A stretch of 64,000 nt of DNA. Source: an uncultured Candidatus Altimarinota bacterium (lineage in GTDB: Bacteria > Patescibacteriota > Gracilibacteria > BD1-5 > UBA6164). Made by a program: the position numbers and the translations under genes. Positions 32,683-44,791 of the stretch are shown here, one piece after another. The notes under the pieces are model-generated. The model ran no database searches. It was not told where the DNA came from and saw nothing but the letters and a program-made list of their open reading frames with translations. The DNA lies in the NCBI GenBank assembly GCA_937944145.1, contig CALDZK010000010.1, forward strand, positions 62,001-126,000. The letters are read 5' to 3'. The stretch's first letter is position 1. Every line of letters starts with the position of its first letter.

Positions 32683-33099
32683 ATGCAATATAAAATTCCC
32701 GTACAAATAGAGAACGAAGATCCTATCCTCCTGGGGTTGTCTCTGAGACAACTCATGGTCATTATGGGGGGGTTCGGGATAGCCTATCTAATATTTACCT
32801 CTCTGGCACCAAGAGCTGGTGGAGAAATAGCACTTATTCCCTCTGGAATTGTGGGTATTATAACGGTACTCATCGCTGTTTTTAAACAATATGAGATGAC
32901 TTTTATTCCCTTTATGTTAGCCCTGATACGCAAATGAATGTTTGCCTCAGAAAGAAACTGGCAGTCAGGAGTAGATAGCTATCAGCCTATCGATATCGGG
33001 TATCTGACAAACGAAGAATCAAAAACACAACAAAATATAGATATATGAACAAAAAAAGGTAGTATGGAAGAACTCCAAGAAAAACTCAAAAAAATATAA
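32683..33099 (+). CDS. PrgI-family (VirB3-like) T4SS membrane protein
   Basis: 138 aa. It opens MQYKIPVQIENEDPILLGLSLRQL and continues into two adjacent TM helices (about 28-52 and 54-72), then a soluble tail. This is the PrgI family plan (VirB3 analogue of Gram-positive and candidate-phyla conjugation systems). The tail contains SYQPIDIGYLTNEE. Three TGA-Gly codons are used. The next genes encode a TraC-like protein and a pilin, which supports a secretion/pilus role. Confidence 0.75.
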
Positions 33100-33123
33100 T
33101 ATTAGCCTCTCTAATTCACACTC

Positions 33124-33834
33124 GTGGCCGTAAAACAAAAAAAGACATCCCACTGAGATGCCTCGACCCAGAGACATCTTCCATTTTCTCAAATTCGTGA
33201 AAATATTATCTTGATGAAAGACTCAAGTGCCCGTATTGTCATGCGTTGTTCTACGGTGAATTTTCTCCTCAAGAGTACTGAGGAACAAGACGCTATTATT
33301 ATGAGTTTTCAGAGATTTCTGAACGCTCTGGATTTCCCAGTGCAGATCATGGTTCGTTCGAGCAAGCTGGACATAGATGGATATCTCAATAGCCTCAAAG
33401 AAAAAGCTGTAGCACAAAAAAATAGCCTCCTACAAAATCAAACTTATGAATATATAGAATACCTCAAAAAACTGGTAGAAGTAGCTCAGATCATGAAAAA
33501 AGAATTTTATATCGTGGTACCTTTTGACGAAGTAGAAGACAGAAGTGTAAAAGACAGTAGTATCGTGGGGATGTTTCGCAATTTTTGGCAGTCTATCAAT
33601 AACTCAAATGATCTCCTGAAAGTAAAAAGTCAGATACGAAACTTTGGAAACACGAAAAAAGGAGTGTTTCAGAGGGTAAACTCTGTAAAAACTAGTCTCG
33701 AAAATATCTGAATCAGGGCAACAGAGCTCGACAAAAGTGAACTGGTAAAATTCCTGAGTGAATACTACAACCCGAGTCTCAATAACTACACTCCTCTGAA
33801 AACCGATGCGGAGAGTTATAATCTAATAAACTAA
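33124..33834 (+). CDS. TraC-like (VirB4 N-terminal domain) protein
   Basis: 236 aa from GTG; an in-frame TAA just upstream rules out a longer form. HLPFSQIRENIILMKDSSARIVMRCSTVNFLLKSTEEQDAIIMSFQRFLNALDFPVQI, split here only for discussion, matches the N-terminal CagE/TrbE-type domain seen before VirB4 ATPases. No Walker A or B motifs are present, so the ATPase half must be encoded elsewhere or absent. It follows the PrgI gene and precedes the pilin gene. Confidence 0.7.
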
Positions 33835-33838
33835 AACT

Positions 33839-34180
33839 ATGAAACGTATTTTTCTTATTGTCATGTCATACTTTTGGGCATATCAGAGTACTTTCTCTGC
33901 TGACAATATCCTCTGACTCGAGAACGATAAAATCCGTAACGGGGACATACATATTGACGATATTCCTCTCGTGATAAAAAGTGCTATTAACTTCTTTCTG
34001 GGGATCGCTGGAACGGTTGCTGTTGTATTTGTGATCATCTGAGCCTACAAAATCCTATTTGGTTCCCTCCAACAAGACAAATCAAAGTGAAGGGATACGA
34101 TCGTAGCAGCTCTAGGATGATTTGCACTTGCAACGCTCAGCTGGCTGATTGTGAGGTTTATTATAGATAATCTTTCCTAA
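33839..34180 (+). CDS. T4SS pilin-like membrane protein
   Basis: 113 aa. It has a signal peptide (MKRIFLIVMSYFWAYQSTFSA), a short linker and two TM helices (about 52-75 and 88-110) around the loop GSLQQDKSKGRDT. The plan matches VirB2/TrbC-like T4SS pilins and the protein at 509-931. Five TGA-Gly codons are used (for example IIGAYK and ALGGFA). It follows the TraC-like gene by 4 bases. Confidence 0.65.
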
Positions 34181-34188
34181 AACAACAT

Positions 34189-34653
34189 ATGTCAAAAAAT
34201 ATACTCTATACATGGACTTTTGATGATACCAAAAATCGTAGTGCTTTTTGGTATATTGCTGCTATATCTATAGTTATTGGATTTGCTGTATGGGGGTTTT
34301 TGACCAAACAATATGGAATGAGTTTTGTCGTACTACTCGTTGCTGGAGTAGCATTTTTCGTAGAAAATAATTCTGCAGACCACGTCAATGTATCTCTGAC
34401 AGATCTTGGAATACAAGTAGAAAATACGTTCTATGACTACTCTCGAATCCAATCCTATACTATGATATATAGTCATGGACAAGCTATATTTTTGCGACTC
34501 AGCCTGACTCAGAGGTGAATACGTAATATCGACCTAAGGCTCGATAACACTGTTGCAACTGAGCTCAAAAATATACTCCCAAACTATCTCGAAGAAAATC
34601 CAAAACAGGATATGTCGTTTCTTGATCGTATTATATATCTCTTGAAGCTCTAA
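34189..34653 (+). CDS. Membrane protein with PH-like C-terminal part
   Basis: 154 aa. A short soluble head (YTWTFDDTKNRSAFWY) precedes two close TM helices (about 22-60). The remainder is beta-rich with one helix (NVSLTDLGIQVENTFYDYSRIQSYTMIY, ILPNYLEENP) and resembles YcxB/PH-type membrane-anchored domains. One TGA-Gly occurs. It is 8 bases after the pilin gene and 6 bases before the YvlD-type gene, so it belongs to the same run. Function unknown. Confidence 0.6.
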
Positions 34654-34659
34654 AAACCT

Positions 34660-35082
34660 ATGAAAATACTTATTTCCATCATTATAAACGGACTTATACT
34701 CTACGCGATTACGTATTTTCTCGGACCTAATGCCGAAAAGTCAATCCAAGCTGGGATAATACTCTGATGTGGAGATTGTAGCTACAATTCTCTGGAAGCC
34801 CTCAAAACCTATATCATCGGAGGAATTATCCTGTGAGTAATAAATGTCACTATTAGACCTATCCTCAAAATACTCTCTCTTCCCCTGTTTTTTATATTCT
34901 TTGGTTTTGTCGTATTTTTTGTCAATGCAGTTATACTCAAACTCTTTACCTATATCATAAATAATATCCTCATTATTCCAGGAGTTGGGTATGAAATAAA
35001 CGGTTGGATAAACTTTATAATTGCAGTTGCAATTTTTACTATTTTGAATATGTTTTATTCACTTTTATTTTTTAAGAAGTAA
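34660..35082 (+). CDS. YvlD / phage holin 4_2-like membrane protein
   Basis: 140 aa with four TM helices. IIGGIILGVINVTIRPILKILSLPL is the signature block of the YvlD (phage_holin_4_2) family. An extra Cys-containing loop (GCGDCSYN) lies between helices 1 and 2. Two TGA-Gly codons occur. Role in envelope stress is proposed for the family in Bacillus; here unknown. It lies 3 bases before secG. Confidence 0.8.
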
Positions 35083-35085
35083 TAG

Positions 35086-35304
35086 ATGATAGAAGTACTA
35101 AAAATCACAGAAATCATAACAGCACTCTTACTCATAGCTGTTATACTTATACAAAACAAAAATGTTACCCTCAATCTCGCAAGTATGTCTGGTGGGATGT
35201 GAGCTGTCACAAAGAGAGGTCCTGAGAAAGTACTTCACGTAGCTACTATAATCCTTGGAATCCTATTTATATCCAATTCACTTGCTTTCTTTATATTTTA
35301 CTAG
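35086..35304 (+). CDS. secG: Preprotein translocase subunit SecG
   Basis: 72 aa with two TM helices (about 8-24 and 50-70) and the conserved central ASMSGGMGAVTKRGPEKVLH. This matches the SecG 'l.....g..g.rg.e..L...T' pattern. One Gly of the GGMG motif is TGA. It partners SecYE and SecA (16886-19519) in export. It follows the YvlD-type gene by 3 bases. Confidence 0.9.
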
Positions 35305-35337
35305 AGATTTCATTGTTTTATCCTTAGTCTTTTATCT

Positions 35338-37512
35338 ATGTGAGAGCTCGTTATCTGAAAAATAAAAAAATACTTATTTTTTATAAGTATTCTTTTTTTC
35401 GTTGTAACTGGATGACACCTCGTCTATCTATATATGTATGAAGGTGCTGAAGAAACACCTGTAGTAGGAGGAACTATATCTGAGGCAATTATCGGAAGTT
35501 TCCCTCACCTAAATCCCCTCCTACCATCAACAGGATACAATTCATATATCAACTCTATTCTCTATAGGTCACTCCTGAGATATGATACTGAGGAACAAAA
35601 GATACAGTCAGATCTTGCGAGCTGTGATATCAGTAATCTCAGTCTGATCGAGTGTTATCTCGAAAATAACATCAAATGGTCTGATGGGAGAGCTATCACA
35701 GAAGACGATATCATAGCCACTCTGAATCTCATCGAAAAATCAAATATCAATCCAGGAATATCCTCTCTCCTAGAAAATACCACAATAGAAAAAGGGAATG
35801 GAAAAATCACCTTTAATAATACAAAAAAAGATATCAATTTTCTCAACGTATTATTCCAACCTATCATTTCTCAAACTCTCGTCAATAGTCTCTGACAAGA
35901 TGAAATAGAAGGAAAGTTTTCTCCTGTATGAGGACTCTACTCTGGAGCCTATACTCTCTCTAGTGTCAATCAGGACGATACAGTTGGAATCACTGTGATG
36001 ACACTGACAAAAAACCCAGAATACTTCCAAAATGATGCTTTTGTAGATACTATTTTACTCAAACTCTTTCGAGACAACGCACACTTCCTCAAGCACAAAA
36101 ATTCTATAAATATATTTAATGATAAAGACAACATACTCGGAGACACTGTTCCTCGCCTCAAAAGTTACAGCTATACGCTCCCACAATTTGTCTGATTATT
36201 CCTAAACCAAGAATCCCTCAGTTCTGATAATCTCAGAAAGTTTATACTCTCAAGTGTAAATAGACAACAAGTCATAGATACTCTATGAAACAACGCTGTA
36301 GAAGCGAGTTACAATCCTTTTCTCACCGATACAGAGATAGATACCGACTATAATGATGAAATACAAAAACTCATAGAACAAGACGGATATCTCTCAAAAG
36401 CAGAGCTGATAGAAATACAGTCCAAAGAACAATCACTCCAAGCATCTAAAACTATCTCAGCAGAAGCGTCTATCCCAAAACTACAGCAAGAATCATTGTC
36501 CTACATAGTTTCACCATCAAACGAAAAATACAATTTCATATCAGAAGACAACGTCCTCATCAAAGGAAATGTCCCTACAGGAGTAGACGCAGTGTATGTA
36601 AACGAATATAAACTCCAATGATTTACCCAGGGAGACGATGTGTTTTATTATCGCTTACTTGAGAGTTATGATTCTATCATAGAATGAGAAAATACGTATA
36701 AGGTATTTTTTGAAAGAAATGGGACTCAAGAACTCGTAGATGAGTTTGTATATACCTACTTTACCGACAACGATAAACTGACTCGTGTTCGTTCTGAGTT
36801 TGACTCTGATAGTTCTACCACTAATCCTGAAGTACCATCTGAGCTCAATATAGACAACTCTTCCCTCCTTAATTTAGATGATAGATTTTATTATACGAGT
36901 GATGCTGAAGTCTTCAAAATACGTATCCTCTACGTAGAGTCAGATGAAAATATCACTCAAAGTGCTCTAGAAATCAAAAAACAAATAGAAGAAAAATGAG
37001 TATTTGTAGAGCTCATTCCTGAGAGTCTGGTAAACATAACACGTGGTCTCAGAAACGAATCACTGGAGTATGATGGAGTACTCATTTGAATCAATCTATG
37101 ATATTTTGATTCAAATGTATTTCCATATTTTCACTCAAGTCAGATAGAAAATGGATATAACTTTGCAAACTACAAACAACTTGGTCTAGATATACTTCTA
37201 GAAGAACTCAAATCTAATAATCTCTCTCTCTCAAAAAAAGAAGAACTCACTGATAAGATCCTAGATATACTAAAAGAGTCTGTCTCTCTCAAAGTTCTCT
37301 ACACTCCAAAAATTCGTCTTCTGGTAGATAGAAATCTCGAATGATTTTCTCTAGAAGAAATACTTCCTGATGAAATACATAGATTTGATCCCTTGAAAAA
37401 GACCTATCTCACAAAGAAAAAAATAATCTCAGGAGAAAATAAATGATTCAAAGATTTTTGGAAATTTGTGTTTAGTTCACTAACAGGAACACGCTCACAT
37501 GAGTTCGAGTAA
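35338..37512 (+). CDS. Extracellular peptide-binding protein-like (SBP_bac_5 family)
   Basis: 724 aa. A TM or signal anchor (about 11-30: YLFFISILFFVVTGG) precedes GGTISEAIIGSFPHLNPLL, the classic start of family 5 solute-binding proteins. YNSYINSILYRSLLRYD and NIKWSDGRAITEDDIIATL follow. A large middle region contains an inserted beta domain (about 380-500), and a second ligand lobe follows. The anchor is not followed by a lipobox Cys. No permease or ATPase genes are adjacent. The stop overlaps the next gene's start. Confidence 0.8.
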
Positions 37513-38413
37513 AACCTTTCAAAAAAACATCATTGTTCCAGCACTGGAACTCATAAAAAACGATGGGAAAGTCAAAAAACTCTATTTCCTCCCTGGTATT
37601 CTATCACTTATTTTTCTGAGTATCTTACTCACATATCAGAGTATCTACACCTACGTCGTAATACTCTGAAAACAAGAAGCAGCTTTTGAAATCATCCTCA
37701 ACTTTGTACATTCTGAGTATCTGACACTCGCCATTATCTCTGCTGTAGTGTTTATCATATTTTATCTCGCGATAGTACCTATATTTGACGGAGGTCTTAT
37801 CAGGTATATAGACCAAAAAACCAATGGAAAATCAGCCTGAGTATCTGACTCTGTTGGTTTCTGAGTATTTCGTTTTTATCCGATGTTTGAGTATAACAAT
37901 ATATTTAGCATGTTTAAATTTGTTAGTCTCATAAATGCTCTCCTGTTTGCGATACGTTTTTTGTGACTAGAATATCTCTCCTATATGCTCACTGCATTTT
38001 TTATTGCATTTATGTTCTCTATTGTTATAAACACACTCATAGCTTACACGAGATATGAAATCGTACTTGAAAATAAAACTGTATTTCAGGCTATAGGAAC
38101 ATCTTCAAAGATATCTCTTCTAACTCTAAAAACAACACTCAAACTCTATCTCATGATGTTTTTTGTAAATATTCGTGTAGTGTTTAATTTTCTCTTGTTT
38201 CTCGTGTTTCCCCTAGTTTGTATATGAGTAGTGGGACTCGTTACCTCGACCATATTTCAAACTATAGCTATTATCATTTTAGGGATTATCTTTTTACTCT
38301 TGATCATTACTATAACCTATATGGCTACTGTGTTAGAAGTATTTACTACTGCTATATGGTACTTTGCATATAGGGAATGAAAGGAAAAACTAAATGCCAT
38401 AAAAGCAGAATAA
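37499..38413 (+). CDS. Integral membrane protein, unknown
   Basis: 304 aa with about six to seven TM helices. A short basic head (SSSKTFQKNIIVPALELIKND) precedes helix 1, and VFIIFYLAIVPIFDGGLIRYI is a membrane-embedded DGG loop. Later helices end with a basic tail. The topology resembles DUF7847-type or glycerophosphodiesterase-membrane-domain proteins, but there is no firm match. It overlaps the solute-binding gene by 14 bases, so the two are coupled, and a terminator follows at once. Confidence 0.6.
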
Positions 38414-38446
38414 AAAAAGATCTACTTTCTAGAGTAGGTCTTTTTT
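38412..38446. terminator. Bidirectional terminator
   Basis: AAAAAAAGATCTACT - TTCTAG - AGTAGGTCTTTTTT. It closes the plus-strand membrane-protein operon and faces the convergent TIM-barrel gene. Confidence 0.85.
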
Positions 38447-38452
38447 ATATAA

Positions 38453-39268
38453 TTACTGTTTAAAGTTTTGGAAGTGTTTTTCATAGTATTTTTTCATATA
38501 CTCGAGGTTTTGAAGTACCCTCTCTGCATTTCCAACTCCGATAGCTTTTGGGCTCACTCTGAGTGTTATAAATCCTGAATATGCCGTTGTTTTCAGCTTC
38601 ATAAGGAAACTCTCAAGTGGAAGGTGGGATATCCCTCCTCCTGAACTTCCTGGAAGTATACCTGTTTTTGGACCATGTCTATCACTAAAAAATACATTTT
38701 TTATAGAACTTCCTAGCATTTTTTGGGCTTTGAGAATATCCATACCTGAACTCGTATCAACTCCGAGTATATCTAGTGCTGTATCTCCAGTAACTCCTTT
38801 TATTTGAGTAAAAGTTGAGTTCTTGTACTCTGGAATAATAAAAAACATAAACTTTGGTGCTACGTTCTGGATCGCGATACTGATATGTGTATCACGTTTT
38901 ATCTTAGCAAGTCATGAAGAAAACCACGTAGTATTTTTATCAGTGATATGTGGAGGAGAAAAAGTAACGACTTGCGTCCCCAGAGTTTTTGCAATAGCTA
39001 TGATTCTCTCTACTTTTTTTTGATTCATTCCTTTGCTTGGAGCTGTGATACTCAGTACTGGAACTCCACTTTCTTCAGAGAGAGACTTGATATACTGATC
39101 ATCCCAGAGGTCATAGTTACTTGGAGTAAGAGCGAGGTCTATACCTGTAAATCCTGATTTTTTTGCAAAATCAAATACCCTATGAAGTCCATACCCAGTT
39201 AAGCTTGCTGTTGAGAGTAATAACACTTTAAGAAACGTTAAAAAGTTAATATAAAAAAAGTATACCAT
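38453..39268 (-). CDS. Sugar phosphate isomerase/epimerase-like TIM barrel (AP endonuclease 2 fold)
   Basis: 271 aa with one TGA-Gly at the central junction. LLLSTASLTGYGLHRVFDFAKKSGFTGIDLAL is the typical start of xylose-isomerase-like TIM barrels. Then comes VVTFSPPHIT, and a late VFFSDRHGPKTGILPGSSGGGISHLPLESFLMKL supplies the conserved 'D......G....pG.G.i' metal-side loop. The annotated start adds 13 residues before the first strand; an internal GTG may be the true start. Function is not resolved. Confidence 0.75.
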
Positions 39269-39285
39269 ACATCCCTACCTAAAAC

Positions 39286-39316
39286 AAAAAATCAAGTAGC
39301 TTCGTACTTGATTTTT
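39286..39316 (-). terminator. serS terminator
   Basis: AAAAAATCAAGTA - GCTTCG - TACTTGATTTTT, 28 bases past the serS stop on the minus strand. Confidence 0.85.
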
Positions 39317-39343
39317 ATGCAATATGATTTCAAAAGTATGTTT

Positions 39344-40612
<1,269 letters not shown>

Positions 40613-40625
40613 AGTATATAATAAT

Positions 40626-41075
40626 TTAGTAATTTTTTTTCAAGTGAAGTTTTGCCTCTCTATCAAGAGTTCTTTCTTTGAGCACTTGTTTTTTCTGGTG
40701 GAGTTTTTTTCACTTTACGAGTCCAATAGAGACTTTTATGAGACTTCCACGAAAGTAGAGCTCTAAGGGAGTCAGTGCGTATCAGGACTCTTTGAGTTTG
40801 GTAGTATAGGAGACTATCTTTTTCTTTGGGAGAAATACTTTCCTTTCTCTATCTGTTTGTATGGTTTGTCTATTTACAATTGCTCCCCGAGCTGAGATAT
40901 GCATGGACTTGATGAACAGTTCCCCATTTCTAGAGATGATATAGGATCATTTGAGGTTTACCTGTCAGGATCGAATAGATTTTACCTCATGTCCTTTGAG
41001 TTCTATCCCAGCCTCCTGAGTTTCGATGATATCATAATCAAAGTAAGCTTTTTTATTTTTTGCAATTGCTTTCAT
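40626..41075 (-). CDS. smpB: SsrA-binding protein SmpB
   Basis: 149 aa. It matches the family in order: [91 protein letters not shown]. Four glycines are TGA. It partners tmRNA in trans-translation; the ssrA gene is not in this window. It sits 5 bases after the M23 peptidase stop. Confidence 0.95.
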
Positions 41076-41080
41076 AGTTT

Positions 41081-42238
41081 CTATTCAAAAATCTCTCCTT
41101 GGTTTTGAAGAATATACTCAAAACTCTCTCCTTTAAATTTCCAGTCCCATTTCATGTAATCTCCGTAGTTATAACTCCCTGCACGATCTGGATCAAATGG
41201 ATTTACTTGCACGGCAAAGTGCAAATGATAGTCATCATATCATTTTTCTGGAACTCCTGTCACTCCCATCGTTCAGAGTCTGGTCCCACGTTTTACTATA
41301 TCCCCCTCTCATATACTTGCATCTACTTCATCGAGGTGGCTATAAAATACTACTTCTCCCTTTGTCGTTTTGAGCCAAACTTGATTGCCTCTGAGGGTAT
41401 CTAGGTTTTTGAGCTTATCATCTTCCGTTAGAGGCCCTCTAAGTATTCTCCCGAGATCTGAGAACTCAAAACCATCCACAATACGAACAATCACTCCATC
41501 ATCCAGAGCTACCACCTCTTCCCCAAGGTATCAGTCTATATCCCAGGCGTGGTGAATACCATCTGTATAACTGGCTCTATATCCTCTTCCCGAATTTGGT
41601 ATTTTTGAGTATTCACGTGAGAGGGTTTTCCCAGGTACAGGAGATATATACTTTTTACTACGTCAGATAAGAATACTTGCAAGCATATCTCTCTGATAGG
41701 CAAACTCTTGGTATTTTCTTTGTTTTTTATAGTAGTTTATGTATTTCCCTAGTTCTTTTGAGTGGAGGGTTTCATACAGTGAGTATTTTGCGAGATTTTT
41801 TTGGATAGAGCGAGCGAGTCCCTGGAGTCTCTCAGTCGGGTGATCTGTCATGAGCTCAAATAACTCTGAGTCTTGAACTAGGTTAAGATCTCTTTGTGTT
41901 TGCGCGAGTATCTGATCATTATGCTTGAGGACGATGTTTTTACTCCTACATGTATCATCTATAAAACGAAGAGAAAAATAATACACTCCCTGATGTTTTT
42001 CCAAGAAATCTGTCTCAGTATTACACAGTGAATGAACACTAGCATTAGATATATCATAACTACTCTCATATCCGAGTATTGTCTCTGAGAGGGTTGGACT
42101 ATTGAGGTAGATATTGGGTGACGTAATAGTCGAGAGCCTGAGTTCTTTGCTAAAGATAAATCATGTCGAAAATACGAATGAAGAACCTCATATGATTCCT
42201 ACAACAAGTAGAAAGGAAAGTGTAACACGTTTGAGCAT
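41081..42238 (-). CDS. M23 (LytM-type) metallopeptidase
   Basis: 385 aa. An N-terminal TM or signal anchor (about 8-28: [15 protein letters not shown]) is followed by a helical region (about 80-200). The C-terminal LytM domain has [23 protein letters not shown], supplying the first His and Asp zinc ligands. [12 protein letters not shown] supplies the catalytic HxH. It is likely anchored outside the membrane and cuts peptidoglycan cross-bridges or stems. The FemAB-like gene next to it could build those bridges. Seven or so Gly are TGA. Confidence 0.87.
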
Positions 42239-42295
42239 ATTGAATTTTCTTGTAAAATATGGCTTTAATTATATAAAAAAGCCTGGTTTTTCAAA

Positions 42296-43204
42296 TTAAT
42301 TCTTGAGTTTTTTTAGCAGAGATATAAGTATATATTTCCATCTTTTATGAATATATAGGTAACTACCTGAAACCTCTCTGACATCAGGAGTAAATTTGAG
42401 TTTGAAATCAGTCACTCCACTGAGTGGTGAGTTTATTTCTCCTGGAGAAGCAATTCCGAGAAAATCATATATCTGACATCATCTATTTTTTGCATGCTCT
42501 ATAGCTACCCATTGAAGTAAGTATGGAGTCATGAGATTTCTATGAGTATTCCCAGAAGCTCCGTAATAATAGAGGGCTACTGTCGGAGTAAATACAAATA
42601 TCCCCGCAGCGATAACCTGATCCTCAAAATACGCAAAAAAGAGTTGAGACTCATCAAGTGAACTAAGAAATGTTTCGTAATACTCTCTTGTATTTCCTGC
42701 AAAATTATCTCGTGAAGTAGTTTCAGACATAAGTTTGTAAAATATACCCGCGTTGTATGGATTTTTTTCTACTTGTTCTACTACCACCCCCTTTTTTGTA
42801 GCGAGACGAATATTATATCTTCCTTTTTGTTTCATAGCTGCAAGTGTATCCTCGCTGGAACGAGTGAGATCTATGACAGTTGTATGAGGAGGAATAAACT
42901 TCTTGTAGTATTTTCCTGTTCTCTGAGTTGTGTCTTGTCTGTTATAATTGAGTGTCTCTACTTGTACAAAGAGACAATTTTCTTCCTGACAGAGAGAAGT
43001 AAGGCTCTCTTGTAAATTTTGATCATATTCTCTCTCAAGTCCGATAACAAATAAACCGTATTCTCAAAGAGAAACCCTTCTCTTTTCTACAAATACTGGA
43101 GGGAGCTTAGTATTTTCTATATCTTGTTCTATCACAAAATACTCCTCACTTTGTCCTGATGCGACGAGCATATCTTGCCACGATGGTGTTTGCCAGAGAG
43201 ACAT
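42296..43204 (-). CDS. FemAB-family peptidoglycan bridge (GNAT-type) transferase
   Basis: 302 aa. An N-terminal TPSWQDMLVASGQ (FemX-type start) is followed by LFVQVETLNYN and IPPHTTVIDLTRSSEDTLAAMKQKGRYNIRLA, the hallmark of FemX/MurM. The second GNAT half contains ALYYYGASGNTHRNLMTPYLLQWVAIEHAK and YDFLGI. The C-terminus is basic, ISLLKKLKN. It adds amino acids to the lipid II stem peptide. TGA-Gly codons occur in both halves. Its start shares one base with the stop of the hydrolase at 43204. Confidence 0.87.
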
Positions 43205-43755
43205 TAAGATTGTATTTTATGAAGTAAATATAGAAACTCACTATATCCTGATTCAGTGTTAAGATGTCCTCCTCACTCTATGACATCTACCTCGATTCAA
43301 AGATTTTCTGCGAGTATCTCGACACTGTGAAACGGGACATATGGATCATCTTCTCAGTGGCACATATAAAAGTAGGGACAATTTTTGTGAATAGATTCCC
43401 AGTCGAACTGACGACTCGTAATAGTTTCGTTGAGCAGATCAAACTCTGGGAGTTGAATGAGTTCGAGAAACCCCGATACAAAATAGCAAGCCTTGATCGG
43501 AGTAGATATCCTCTCAAGAATACTGAGAACAAATGCTGGTCCAGCACTATGAGCTACAAAAATCGTTTCGGAATTGATGTTATCAATATAAGGTTGAAAT
43601 GCTTCTGTCCAACTCTCTAGGGATTGTCAGTGGGGAGTTGGGAGTCGAGGAACAACTACCTGATATCATTGTTGCTCAAGTTGATCTTTCATCCAAGGAA
43701 ACCAATTTCACGTAGGAGAACCTCATGTTCCGTGGATTATAAATGCGTTTTTCAT
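43204..43755 (-). CDS. Serine hydrolase (RBBP9/YdeN-like), copy 1
   Basis: 183 aa. It starts MKNAFIIHGTGGSPTGNWFPWM, with both Gly-loop positions partly TGA. The nucleophile elbow is AHSAGPA (not the standard GHSLG). The acid is in HGEDDPYVPF and the His in GGGHLNTESG. It shares its first residues and overall plan with copy 2, starting 2 bases after copy 2's stop, so the pair looks like a tandem duplication. Its stop overlaps the FemAB-like start (TAATG). Confidence 0.85.
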
Positions 43756-43757
43756 GA

Positions 43758-44315
43758 TTATAAATATGTTTTTATTTCTTCTAATAATTTTGGAAACTCT
43801 GTATATCAAGCACTTTCATTAAAGTGTCATGCATCTGGAATAAAAAGTAAATCTACTCCTAATTCTTGAGATAATATTTCTCCGTTTCCGATACTTACAT
43901 ATGGATCATTATCCGAATGAATAACTATCTGATTATTAACCGTATCTCTTATACTATCCCAGTCAAAATCAAAACCATCTAGAAAATCATAATCTCCATC
44001 ATAAAATTTTATAGGTTTAATTCCTATAGGACTTCAAACAGTTACTAAAAGATAGACTTTCTTTTGGAACTTTTCTAAGAATTTTAGTAAAAATGCTCCT
44101 CAGAGACTATGTCCTATCAAAATAGTATCGTTATTGATTTTTTGTTCGTATTGTTGGAAAATTTTCTGCCAATGATCTACACTTGGTATATCATCGTCTC
44201 AAAAATCAGGTACAATTGTATGTATACCCAACTTCTCTAATTTCTGTTGCATCCAGGGGAACCAGTTTTCTTGACTATGTCATCATGTTCCGTGGATGAT
44301 AAATGCGTTTTTCAT
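43758..44315 (-). CDS. Serine hydrolase (RBBP9/YdeN-like), copy 2
   Basis: 185 aa. It starts MKNAFIIHGTGGHSQENWFPWM with TGA TGA encoding the GG pair. It keeps the canonical elbow GHSLGGAF, whose first Gly after Leu is TGA. HSDNDPYVSIGNGE supplies the acid and ATGHF-like AGHFNES the His. Copy 1 differs at the elbow. Substrates of this family are unknown. First gene of a three-gene unit continuing into copy 1 and the FemAB-like gene. Confidence 0.87.
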
Positions 44316-44340
44316 GATTATAAGTGTTTTTGTATGTCTT

Positions 44341-44670
44341 CTAAGACTCACTCAATATTACTCAAACATCCAGATTTGTAAATCTAATGACTCTTATATC
44401 TAAGTTTTGTAAATATTCTGTTCGGATATTGTCATATTCTTGAGATTTTTCGGTAAAATGACTTTCTCTATCTAGCTCTATGCATAAATTCTTTTCTGGA
44501 CAATAAAAATCAAGAATATATCTTCCTACCGAATGTTGCCTACGAAACTTATATCATAGTTGTTTGCATCTTATTCTAGACCACAATACTTGCTCTGTTT
44601 TCGTTGCATTGTTTCTCAGGTTCTTTCTTACAGGAGTAAGTCTTTTGGTATTTTGTATTATGTGTCACAT
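44341..44670 (-). CDS. DUF559 (Vsr-like endonuclease fold) protein
   Basis: 109 aa. Core motifs are LRNNATKTEQVLWSRIRCKQLGYKFRRQHSVGRYILDFYCPEKNLCIELD, with the PD-(D/E)xK-like 'i.DFy....l.iElD' arrangement, then RVIRFTNLDV. Such stand-alone DUF559 proteins are frequent next to GC-rich repeats, as here. The catalytic activity of this short form is inferred from fold. Two TGA-Gly codons occur. Confidence 0.8.
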
Positions 44671-44680
44671 ATTTTCTATT

Positions 44681-44791
44681 TAAATCCCCCTCTCTATCTC
44701 CCCCTGACAGGGGAGAAGCAGCTACAAATATATCTTTAAGAACAAAGAGGAACTATCCCTCCCCTGCTAGGGGGAGGTTAGGAGGGGGTTA
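44681..44791. repeat. GC-rich inverted-repeat element between ruvB and the DUF559 gene
   Basis: TAAATCCCCCTC at one end and GAGGGGGTTAA at the other are complementary. Inside lie CTCCCCCTGACAGGGGAG and CCTCCCCTGCTAGGGGGAGG, two strong palindromes with an AT-rich centre. The outer arm supplies the TAA stop of ruvB (GGGGGTTAAG). The structure is MITE- or REP-like and stands out in GC content. Confidence 0.65.
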
